From Pseudoalteromonas marina (GTDB lineage Bacteria > Pseudomonadota > Gammaproteobacteria > Enterobacterales > Alteromonadaceae): 64,000 nt of DNA. The stretch spans positions 434,001-498,000 of the forward strand of contig NZ_AHCB03000007.1 in assembly GCF_000238335.3 (NCBI RefSeq), in the 5' to 3' direction. The position numbers and the translations under genes were made by a program. The notes beneath the pieces are model-generated. The model was not told where the DNA came from and did no database searches. It saw only the letters and a list, made by a program, of their open reading frames with translations. How positions within the stretch are numbered: position 1 is the first letter of the stretch; each line of letters starts with the position of its first letter. Of the stretch, positions 12,225 to 18,880 are shown piece after piece.

Positions 12225-12279
12225 AAGGGTTTATCCACTCCACGTAGAGGCATATGTAGAGACATGGATAAACCCTTTT
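12225..12279 (+). terminator. Island-borne terminator-like hairpin after groEL
   Basis: AAGGGTTTATCCA at 12225-12237 is a perfect inverted repeat of TGGATAAACCCTT at 12265-12277, followed by more T. It could replace the displaced groEL terminator. Its 27-base loop contains two integrase arm-like motifs, so it may serve in recombination instead, or as well. Confidence 0.6.
12244..12263 (+). repeat. Candidate left arm-type integrase sites
   Basis: GTAGAGGC at 12244-12251 and GTAGAGAC at 12256-12263 start 12 bases apart in the same orientation. The same doublet with the same spacing occurs near the other end of the island (17911-17930). Such short direct repeats on both arms are typical of tyrosine integrase arm sites. 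Confidence 0.5.
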
Positions 12280-12296
12280 GTATACTTAGGTATACA
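12279..12296. promoter_or_regulatory. Palindrome TGTATAC-TTAG-GTATACA
   Basis: A perfect 7-4-7 inverted repeat. Its TTAGGTATAC core recurs at 15056-15065 ahead of the serine recombinase gene. It is probably a protein binding site of the island; the binding protein is unknown. Confidence 0.4.
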
Positions 12297-12551
12297 CCTG
12301 CCCTACTTTCCTATTCTACCTAGCAAATAAAACTACTTCTTCAGACCCTCTTTTAAATTATTTAGGTTAGCTCACTACATATATTAAGCCGTAGGGGGGG
12401 AGTATTAGGGGTACTGAATCACCTTTGCGATTGCATCGACTCACTACGCTTAAAAAAAACGTGTTTTATATTTATCTGTTTTTTATAAATGTAGAGCAAG
12501 TATGATAAGTGCGTTAAGCTTAGCTATAAAAGTCATATTCATATTGGAGCT

Positions 12552-13304
12552 ATGGTGTATAACAAAAAGGAAGTTAAAGAAATCATATGGAAAAAATGGC
12601 TATTCCCAGACTTTTCTAACAAACTCACTTGGTTCATTGGGGGTACTGGAGCAGCAATCATTTTAACCCCAACCCCTTTTAAACACCTATTTTACAATTG
12701 GCTGGTAGATACCTTTAATTTAAACTCTGGTATTCCTTATACCCTATCAGATTTGCAAAACAGTACAGCTGATTATTCTTTAGGGTTTGGTTTAATCTTT
12801 TTGGCTCTTCTACACAATATTGGTTATCGAGTCCTCATATATAAGACTGAGCAACTATCTCAAAACAAGAAACAAGCTCAAATTGATGTAGATGAAAAAC
12901 TATTTATAGAGTTTGCTGCTTTATTACCAGCAGATGGTCTTGATGTATGCACATTAAAAGACCACGACTTTGGTAATGCTTACCATAGAGGTAGCTTTGA
13001 TGCTTTAGAGAAGTTTGTTAATACATGGGATCACGCTCAGAAATCCTTTTTAGATAAAGAGCTTGAGTCTAAAAGAAATAATTTTTTAGGCAAGGCAAAG
13101 CATTTTATTCATACCCTCGCAGTTAGGTCTTACCCTATTGGTAATGGCGATGTGTTCTCTTGTATTCCAGATAGATACAGAGGTTCATACGACTGGCCAG
13201 ATAATGTTAGTGAGCAAATTAGTGAGCTAAATGACTTAGCAACAGAACTATTTGAGCTACATAGAGAGTTCATACTTTCGACTAGACTTCGCTTAGTATG
13301 TTGA
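12552..13304 (+). CDS. Hypothetical two-helix membrane protein of the groEL island
   Basis: I do not recognise this 250-residue protein. Two hydrophobic segments (about residues 27-47 and 76-93) suggest an N-terminal membrane hairpin. The rest (about 95-250) is a soluble, helix-rich domain with motifs such as HDFGNAYHRGSF and YRGSYDWPDN. The ATG at 12552 has GGAG very close upstream; the next codon, GTG at 12555, is a possible alternative start. It is the only plus-strand gene in the island and converges on the ParB-like gene, so it probably has its own promoter. As the only gene with no recognisable DNA-handling role, it is the best candidate for cargo that affects the host or competing elements, but nothing in the sequence proves this. 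Confidence 0.7.
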   Translation: MVYNKKEVKEIIWKKWLFPDFSNKLTWFIGGTGAAIILTPTPFKHLFYNWLVDTFNLNSGIPYTLSDLQNSTADYSLGFGLIFLALLHNIGYRVLIYKTEQLSQNKKQAQIDVDEKLFIEFAALLPADGLDVCTLKDHDFGNAYHRGSFDALEKFVNTWDHAQKSFLDKELESKRNNFLGKAKHFIHTLAVRSYPIGNGDVFSCIPDRYRGSYDWPDNVSEQISELNDLATELFELHREFILSTRLRLVC

Positions 13305-13327
13305 TTTAACTTACCTGTAAACCTGTT

Positions 13328-13365
13328 GTGTACACCAAGGAAACCACACTGTACACATGTGTACA
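13328..13365. repeat. Cluster of GTGTACAC palindromes
   Basis: GTGTACAC at 13328-13335 and the perfect 16-bp palindrome TGTACACATGTGTACA at 13350-13365 lie between the convergent membrane protein and ParB-like genes. Since both genes end here, it is not a normal upstream operator. A centromere-like or recombination site is possible. Confidence 0.5.
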
Positions 13366-13426
13366 CTAGGCTCTATTTCCTTATAAAGACTATGTGCGGT
13401 CTTCCTTTGAGGGCTATTCAACGGCT

Positions 13427-14389
13427 CTAAAAGGCGTCATATGAGCTTTCAGGTATTGATACGCCATCCCAATTATCTGGCGCTTCGTCACTCTCTAACG
13501 TTCCTGCTTGTTCAAGCCATTTATCCCTTCTGGTAATAGAAATCCCAAGGGTAGAGCCTCTAGCAGTTTTACGTAGGGCTTCCCTAAAGTTATCTTCACC
13601 AACAGATTCTATTAGGCTGTCTATCTTGGCATATGCCTCTTCTATTAGATAATGTCTGTATTCTTCATTATCCATATCCTTAGGGGTGTAGCTTTTTCCT
13701 GAGACAATATCAGAGAGCCTTCTAATCTTTGGAAACCCTCTTGCATCCCAAGTGGAGCTTTTAGCTGCCTCTGTGTATCTATTCTCTAGTTTTTTTTGTA
13801 GCTGGCGGGTAAAACTATCAAGAGAGCTATAATCTTCCAGCTTACCTTGAATAGCTTCTGCACAAGCTCTAAGGGCTCTCATTACATGGTTTGCTTGTCC
13901 TCGACTGCAGCCAATAAGCTTTGTAAGCTCACTAACACTATAATCATATTTTCCAGCTATAACTAATGATCTAAACTTAGACTGATTGACTTCGTCCTTA
14001 GTAACCCCTACACCATGCCCTTGGTTAACTTCTTGAGCCGCAAGGAAAGCCTCTGTGTATGTTCTGTTTCTAACTAGCCTAGCTTTTACCCTAAAATCAT
14101 CACATTTAGCTTTGTCCATGTACTCTAAGGATGCACTAATACGATGAAAACCATCTATAACAAGCTTCTTTCCAGAAACCTCAAACACAGTTATTGGTTG
14201 CTTTATTCCTACTCCATTGTGAAAGTCGTCTAAGATTTCTTTTGATTGGCTCTCTTGCTTAAGCTCTTGAGCGCGTCTTGTATTCTTATCTCTAATTAAA
14301 TTAGTGTCTCGCCCTTGCATAGCAGGGTCTAAAATCACTTCTCTTGGGTTGATGTCTATAAAACTACTATTAGACATGTATTGGTTCAT
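13427..14389 (-). CDS. ParB/Srx-fold domain protein
   Basis: This 320-residue protein has an N-terminal ParB-like fold (about residues 12-110). The conserved motif IDGFHRISAS at 78-87 corresponds to the GxHR/GERR signature used for nucleotide handling in this superfamily. A helix-turn-helix-like segment follows (about 150-175, YSVSELTKLIGCSRGQANHV), as in plasmid ParB proteins. The C-terminal third is charged and of unknown function. The start codon overlaps the serine recombinase stop by four bases (ATGA), so the two are translationally coupled and probably work together. No ParA ATPase is encoded in the island, so classical partition is unlikely. Regulation of the recombinase or DNA-site marking is an inference. 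Confidence 0.8.
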   Translation of the reverse strand: MNQYMSNSSFIDINPREVILDPAMQGRDTNLIRDKNTRRAQELKQESQSKEILDDFHNGVGIKQPITVFEVSGKKLVIDGFHRISASLEYMDKAKCDDFRVKARLVRNRTYTEAFLAAQEVNQGHGVGVTKDEVNQSKFRSLVIAGKYDYSVSELTKLIGCSRGQANHVMRALRACAEAIQGKLEDYSSLDSFTRQLQKKLENRYTEAAKSSTWDARGFPKIRRLSDIVSGKSYTPKDMDNEEYRHYLIEEAYAKIDSLIESVGEDNFREALRKTARGSTLGISITRRDKWLEQAGTLESDEAPDNWDGVSIPESSYDAF

Positions 14390-14952
14390 TGAGGCTTCTC
14401 TATCGCTTCTAGAGCTCTTTGTACTGTGGAAAGGGAAACACCAACCTCTTTAGCTATTTTACGCAAAGATATACCCTGAGAGCGTAATAGCCTGATTTGC
14501 TGGTGGTTAGTCTTATTGGTAGGACGGCCACGGTATTTACCAGCAGCCTTGGCTTTTTCGATGCCTTCCTGCCTTCTCTCTTGAATCATAGATAACTCGA
14601 ATTGAGCAACTGCCCCCAACATACTCAGCATTAACTCAGACATTGGGTCAGAGCCACCAGCTTTAAAGCAGAGGCCTTCCTTATGAAACTTCACTTTGAC
14701 CCCTCTACCATTCCAATCAGTAACAATCTGCTTCAAGTCTAAGAGGTTACGTGCAAGTCTATCAATGCTATGGATATGTACAGTGTCACCTTCCCTGATG
14801 TATTCCTTTAGCTCATTTAAGGCTGGTCGTTGAGCAGAGCCGCCACTACATTTATCAACAAACTTCTTTGTAAAACTAATCTTTACGTCAGCAAGTTGTC
14901 GTTCCGTGTTTTGGTCTGTAGAAGAGACCCTCATATAAGCTATGTGTGCCAC
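14386..14952 (-). CDS. Serine recombinase of the resolvase/invertase family
   Basis: This is a small serine recombinase of 188 residues. The catalytic domain starts YMRVSSTDQ, with Ser10 as nucleophile and Arg8 beside it. The SIDRLARN motif supplies Arg65 and Arg68. The long E helix (about 103-135) and a C-terminal helix-turn-helix (about 149-183, LRKIAKEVGVSLSTVQRAL) complete the resolvase/invertase layout. It could resolve multimers, invert a segment or act as a regulator. It is cotranscribed with the ParB-like gene downstream. An inverted repeat at 15048-15063, about 100 bases upstream, is a candidate binding site. It is a second recombinase in an island that already has a tyrosine integrase. 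Confidence 0.92.
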   Translation of the reverse strand: MAHIAYMRVSSTDQNTERQLADVKISFTKKFVDKCSGGSAQRPALNELKEYIREGDTVHIHSIDRLARNLLDLKQIVTDWNGRGVKVKFHKEGLCFKAGGSDPMSELMLSMLGAVAQFELSMIQERRQEGIEKAKAAGKYRGRPTNKTNHQQIRLLRSQGISLRKIAKEVGVSLSTVQRALEAIEKPQ

Positions 14953-15047
14953 ATCCTGTACTCGTTTAATTCTAAGAGGCGGGAAATAATAATGTGGTCT
15001 TAATTTAAAGTAAACCCTAACAGGTACTGTTTGATCACGTTATGACC

Positions 15048-15065
15048 ATACCTGTTTAGGTATAC
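15048..15065. promoter_or_regulatory. Inverted repeat ATACCT-GTTT-AGGTAT upstream of the serine recombinase
   Basis: A 6-4-6 inverted repeat at 15048-15063 lies in the 128-base gap between the nuclease gene and the serine recombinase start. It shares the decamer TTAGGTATAC (15056-15065) with the palindrome near the left end (12286-12295). An operator or resolution subsite is likely. Confidence 0.4.
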
Positions 15066-15080
15066 TTAAAAGAGTACAAA

Positions 15081-16586
15081 TCAACTTTTAGATCTTGGAC
15101 GGATCTCAAGAGCTTCTTCATAACTCCAACCTAATTTTAATCTTGCGCTGACTCTTTTGAAGCATACACCATTTGCCTCAGCAGCTTTACTCATTGAAGA
15201 GTATTTTACTTTGTTGCCGTTTATTTCAACGTCAATTAATTTAGTAGCATGTTTATTTATGGGAGGTGTCTCCAAACCTAAAGATTGCTCTAGAGTCCAG
15301 CCTCTTGAGAGCCTTTTTCTAATAGTTTCCCACCTATCAAATCCATAAAATGCAGCAGCTTCTGCTTTAGACTTAAACCTTCGAGTTTTACCATTTATCT
15401 CTAATTGAAATGAATGCATTGGATGCACCCATTTGGGTGGTTCTACCAAACCTACAGCTTGCTCAGGTGTCCAGTTCAGCTTAACTAGCCGTTGTAGAAC
15501 TCTTGCAGTGGGAAGGTTATAACTGCTTGCTAATTCACCAACAGAATTAAAGGTAAGCATATTTCCTGAATCTTTGATTGTAAATTTTCTTCCAGCAAAT
15601 TTGTGTGTTTCTGGAGCTGGTGCAAGCTCAAAGGCTTGCTCTAATGTCCATCCATAGCGAAGCCTATCAGCAACAAGTCTATACTTAAAACCGTAAGCCC
15701 TCGCAGCCTCACTTACAGATGGGAAAGTTAAGTTTTCTAAGACTACAGAACGGCCTTTGCTAAAACCACTACCTCCACGATTAAGATTATATCCGTCAGG
15801 GTACTTTGTTTTTAATTTCTTAATCCAATACCTCTCTAGTTTATTTAATTCATTAATTGAGTCAGCATGATCTATAATTGTAATATCAAAGGCATCAGCT
15901 CCATATCTCAAAATAGCAGCAGAGAGAGAGTGCTTGCTTTTGGTTTTTCCTTTTGAAGCTAAACCTACGTGACTTTTCCACCTTTCAGTAACTGGCGACA
16001 TAGTCTGTCCTACGTAATACTTGCTATTGATGTTGTTTTTTATCAAATAAATGTAGCCATAGCATTTTTTGGTATGTGCTGGTGGTGTTGCTAATTCTAG
16101 AGCTTGCTCTATTGACCATCCTCTACTATTTAATCTATTGAAAACAAGGAATTCGTTTAGCCCTTGAGATTTAGCAGCCTCTGTTACAGATAAAAAGTGA
16201 TAGTCAACTCCATTAATTGAGAATTTAACTTCTTTCCTATTATGGGCAATACGTTTTGAATCCCGCTCAATAATTCCTAATGCTTCTTCAGGAGTCCAGT
16301 TAAAGTTAGTCAACCTAGCTCTAACTAATTTGGGCTCTATCCCGTATTCGTCAGCGGCATCCTTAATGGTTGAATAGCTCTTTAATTTACCATTAACCTT
16401 TACAGAGATAGATTGCCGTCTATTAGGCTCTAACTTGCGTCTTGGAGCTAACTCAAAGGCCTCTTCAATAGACCAACCGCTTCTTAAACGACCTACTATT
16501 AGTTTGGGGTTAAGATGGTACTGTTCAGATGCTTCAGAGATACTAGAATAAGCAATCCCGTCTACCTCAATCCCTTGCTTTGCCAT
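15081..16586 (-). CDS. GIY-YIG nuclease flanked by seven DNA-binding-like repeats
   Basis: This 501-residue protein has a central GIY-YIG nuclease domain (about residues 176-275): GYIYLI, YYVGQT, a conserved Arg in ERWKSH (202), Glu251 in LERYWI and GYNLNRGG. All expected catalytic positions look intact. Around it are seven related modules of about 45-50 residues: three before (5-48, 59-107, 118-168) and four after (280-323, 333-382, 392-439, 450-496). Each has a short strand pair, an S..EAA..YG helix and an R-L-x-x-GW-(S/T)-x-E-(E/Q)-A helix, and they diverge most just before the RL motif. They resemble the modular helix-turn-helix repeats of homing endonucleases. An excellent AAGGAG precedes the ATG, and the gene follows the integrase by 16 bases. 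Its target and role are unknown. Confidence 0.88.
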   Translation of the reverse strand: MAKQGIEVDGIAYSSISEASEQYHLNPKLIVGRLRSGWSIEEAFELAPRRKLEPNRRQSISVKVNGKLKSYSTIKDAADEYGIEPKLVRARLTNFNWTPEEALGIIERDSKRIAHNRKEVKFSINGVDYHFLSVTEAAKSQGLNEFLVFNRLNSRGWSIEQALELATPPAHTKKCYGYIYLIKNNINSKYYVGQTMSPVTERWKSHVGLASKGKTKSKHSLSAAILRYGADAFDITIIDHADSINELNKLERYWIKKLKTKYPDGYNLNRGGSGFSKGRSVVLENLTFPSVSEAARAYGFKYRLVADRLRYGWTLEQAFELAPAPETHKFAGRKFTIKDSGNMLTFNSVGELASSYNLPTARVLQRLVKLNWTPEQAVGLVEPPKWVHPMHSFQLEINGKTRRFKSKAEAAAFYGFDRWETIRKRLSRGWTLEQSLGLETPPINKHATKLIDVEINGNKVKYSSMSKAAEANGVCFKRVSARLKLGWSYEEALEIRPRSKS

Positions 16587-16602
16587 TTTGAAAACTCCTT
16601 GA

Positions 16603-17892
16603 TTACAGCCAGTCTCTTTCTATGATTTTTGCCGCTTGATCAGCATGTTGACATAATACCTTTAACTCTTCACCCTTAGCATAATAGCCATAAGTCATTG
16701 TCTTACCGCCTTTATGACCTACAGCAAATGCTGCACTAGTCTCATCTATTCCAGCCCTTTGATAAGCCGTACTCATATGCACCCTAAATGAATGAAATGT
16801 TCGACTTTTATCCTTCGTCACATTAGCAGATTTATAGTTACTAAAGACTCTTGAGGCTTGTTTACCATCCATTCCAATGATGCTTTGACCTACTTCAGAA
16901 ACCCCCAAACGCCTCCTTACAATTTCATGAACCCTCTTAGGAAGTGGAACAGTTCTAGTCGCTGATGCTGTCTTACCCTTTCTTATATATAACGCCATTA
17001 GCTCACCCTCGATATACACATCATCTTTAGTTACAGCACAAATTTCAGATATGCGACATCCAGTGAATAAGCCTAAATAAACGAGAGCTTTGATGCCTTC
17101 ATCTTCAGAGTTAGCCCAGCTAATTATTTCGCGAATTTCCTCACGACTAAATAGCTGCTTCTTTTCAATAGTCTTATCTGCTTCATAATGAGTAAGTATG
17201 TGAGAGTCGAAAGGGTTCTCGCGTTTATCAATTTCTGCAATTCTCCAAGCATGCTCGTAGATACTTTTCAATCGACTCAAATGACCCTTAACTGTACTTA
17301 CTGCTACCTCCTGAATGAGTTCGTCTATAAAACTAATCACCTGCTTTCTTTCAATACCCATTAGCGGCATATCGTGTACGTTTAGGTGCCTCAAGAAACG
17401 ACTAGCGGTAGACTTCATTTTGACTATAGTATCTTGGTTTCTCTGTTTGTTTTTACGCAGCCAATCATTAAGAGCTTCTCTCATGGAATAGGTATATTTT
17501 ACAGGTATTGTCCCAGTCTTAAATGCTTTAGCTGCTTCTTGTCGTACCTCTGGGTGTTCTTCTGTTCCAACCAAAATAGAGTCTTCAAGCTGATAATATG
17601 CCTCGTATTTATCACCCCTAGCATCACGCTTTGCTTGCTCTAAAGTATTATAGAAGCTCATAAAGGTACTACGCCCACCATCAATAGCTTGTTCCTTTTG
17701 AACAGCTAACTGCCCCAACAAACTGTCTCTACGTAACCTAGCAGTCTTAATGCAGCTCGTTTGAAGTGACTTTACGTAAATCTCTTTGCCGTCATATAAG
17801 TGCCTAACTCCCTTAGGTATTCTTATTTGAAACATCCAGACATCACGATTCTTACGTTTTTTAAGGTATTTGTTATTACTAGCTTCTGCCAT
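16603..17892 (-). CDS. int: Tyrosine recombinase (island integrase)
   Basis: This site-specific integrase of 429 residues probably inserts and excises the island at the groEL 3' end. The N-terminal part (about 8-60) resembles the small DNA-binding domain of P4-like and DUF6538-type integrases. A SAM-like core-binding domain spans about 135-225. In the catalytic domain I see Arg280 (GLFTGCRISEI), a lysine near 305-307, His367-x-x-Arg370 (FHSFR), His393 (VGHKGG) and a nucleophile at Tyr403 or Tyr404 (YGYYAKG). The gene appears complete. Its start lies 96 bases from attR, with candidate arm sites between. The nuclease gene follows 16 bases downstream, so both are likely made from one transcript. 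Confidence 0.95.
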   Translation of the reverse strand: MAEASNNKYLKKRKNRDVWMFQIRIPKGVRHLYDGKEIYVKSLQTSCIKTARLRRDSLLGQLAVQKEQAIDGGRSTFMSFYNTLEQAKRDARGDKYEAYYQLEDSILVGTEEHPEVRQEAAKAFKTGTIPVKYTYSMREALNDWLRKNKQRNQDTIVKMKSTASRFLRHLNVHDMPLMGIERKQVISFIDELIQEVAVSTVKGHLSRLKSIYEHAWRIAEIDKRENPFDSHILTHYEADKTIEKKQLFSREEIREIISWANSEDEGIKALVYLGLFTGCRISEICAVTKDDVYIEGELMALYIRKGKTASATRTVPLPKRVHEIVRRRLGVSEVGQSIIGMDGKQASRVFSNYKSANVTKDKSRTFHSFRVHMSTAYQRAGIDETSAAFAVGHKGGKTMTYGYYAKGEELKVLCQHADQAAKIIERDWL

Positions 17893-17910
17893 TGTTGAAT
17901 ATACCCAAAA

Positions 17911-17930
17911 GTGGAGACCAATGTAGAGAC
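17911..17930 (+). repeat. Candidate right arm-type integrase sites
   Basis: GTGGAGAC at 17911-17918 and GTAGAGAC at 17923-17930 repeat the left-end doublet with the same 12-base period and orientation. They lie between the integrase start and attR. Confidence 0.5.
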
Positions 17931-17988
17931 AAATAATACCACAACCCTTTATTTACAGTACATACAGTGGCTTAATGTAGATTTGGAA

Positions 17989-18007
17989 GGCATGATGTAA
18001 TCATCAC
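17989..18007 (+). repeat. Right attachment site (attR) of the groEL island
   Basis: Identical 19-bp copy of GGCATGATGTAATCATCAC. It is immediately followed by what must be the original groEL 3' UTR and terminator. Confidence 0.9.
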
Positions 18008-18030
18008 CGTTTAAGCACCTCGCTTATATA

Positions 18031-18055
18031 AAACCCAGCCTCGGCTGGGTTTTTA
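18031..18055 (+). terminator. Displaced native groEL terminator
   Basis: AACCCAGCC-TC-GGCTGGGTT followed by T-rich sequence is a strong rho-independent terminator just right of attR. It follows no nearby plus-strand gene; removing the island would place it about 40 bases after the groEL stop. Confidence 0.88.
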
Positions 18056-18131
18056 CTTTTTAGTACTTTTTTATTGTTATTGTTCAATTTACCCCCAAAT
18101 AGTAATAACGTATAAATTAAAAAACCACACC

Positions 18132-18401
18132 ATGGACATACTTAACAGTAATGGAATTACTTTCATCGCAGTGCTTGTAACCCTAATATCTGCATTGCTG
18201 CTTTTAATAGTTTGCCTTTTGTTAAAAATGATTACTTGGGGTAAAAGTATGTCGAAAGGGGCATATTTATTTTTAGCGTTTTTTCCGCTTATTTCCCTGA
18301 TGCCTATTCCGCCACCTACCTACGAAAATGTTCAAAAGGCGAAGCAAGAGCAAAGAAAACGTAAGGAAGACTCAGGCGACCCGCCGGATGAAGAGGTATA
18401 A
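18132..18401 (+). CDS. Small hypothetical membrane protein
   Basis: I do not recognise this 89-residue protein. It has two hydrophobic helices (about residues 9-33 and 44-58) and a highly charged C-terminal tail from about residue 66 (KAKQEQRKRKEDSGDPPDEEV pattern). The ATG at 18132 has no strong Shine-Dalgarno sequence. It lies between the displaced groEL terminator and the VOC gene, so in the ancestral chromosome it would be the first gene after groEL. It is probably real, judging by its membrane-protein composition, but could be expressed weakly. Confidence 0.55.
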   Translation: MDILNSNGITFIAVLVTLISALLLLIVCLLLKMITWGKSMSKGAYLFLAFFPLISLMPIPPPTYENVQKAKQEQRKRKEDSGDPPDEEV

Positions 18402-18476
18402 TCTACAATATACAACCCTACACAAAACACACACTGATATGTAAAAATACGCAGCAACACAATCAAGGAGTAGTTT

Positions 18477-18875
18477 ATGTCAGGTATAAAACAGCATATT
18501 GGCAGTATTGCCTTAATCGTAAAAGATTATGATGAAGCCATTGAGTTTTACACTAAAAAATTGAGCTTTGAATTAGTTGAAGATACTGATTTAGGTGAGG
18601 GAAAACGTTGGGTGTTAATTACACCGCCGCAGTCAAATGGTACGCATATACTACTTGCTCAAGCCACTGAGCCAGAACAAGTAAGTGCTATTGGTAACCA
18701 AGCCGGTGGGCGTGTTTGGTTATTTTTACATACTAACGATTTTTGGCATGATCATGAAAACATGTTAGCTAACGGTGTTGTCTTTAATGAACAACCCCGT
18801 AATGAACCTTACGGAGTTGTTGCTGTTTTTGAAGATTTATACGGTAATAAGTGGGATTTAATTCAACAAAAATAG
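18477..18875 (+). CDS. VOC (glyoxalase/bleomycin resistance) family protein
   Basis: This 132-residue protein of the vicinal oxygen chelate fold has two beta-alpha-beta-beta-beta modules. The first begins HIGSIALIVKDYDEAIEFYTKKL; the second begins at about residue 78 (GGRVWLFLHTNDF) and ends VVAVFEDLYGNKWDLIQ. Candidate metal ligands are His7, a residue around the HILLAQA strand, and the glutamate in VFEDLYGN. The substrate cannot be read from sequence; the family includes glyoxalases, dioxygenases and antibiotic-binding proteins. AAGGAG lies seven bases before the ATG. It converges on nnr, leaving a gap of only five bases. Confidence 0.85.
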   Translation: MSGIKQHIGSIALIVKDYDEAIEFYTKKLSFELVEDTDLGEGKRWVLITPPQSNGTHILLAQATEPEQVSAIGNQAGGRVWLFLHTNDFWHDHENMLANGVVFNEQPRNEPYGVVAVFEDLYGNKWDLIQQK

Positions 18876-18880
18876 AAAGC

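Larger units (their letters stand above)
12201..12551. other. Non-coding left end of the island
   Basis: This 351-base gap holds a long hairpin (12225-12277), two integrase arm-like motifs inside that hairpin, a palindrome at 12279-12296, then AT-rich DNA with a G-run near 12393. The promoter of the membrane protein gene at 12552 is presumably in the last 100 bases. I see no further gene. Confidence 0.6.
12201..18007. mobile_element. Integrative island inserted at the 3' end of groEL
   Basis: About 5.8 kb lies between two identical 19-bp repeats. The gene next to the right repeat is a tyrosine integrase whose promoter region abuts that repeat, the usual geometry of integrase-driven islands. 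Cargo from left to right: a membrane protein, a ParB-like protein, a serine recombinase and a modular GIY-YIG nuclease. The native groEL terminator follows the right repeat, so the uninterrupted locus can be reconstructed by deleting 12201-18007. There are no conjugation, capsid or replication genes, so it is probably mobilised by others or is a small satellite. Whether it still excises is not known. Confidence 0.9.
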
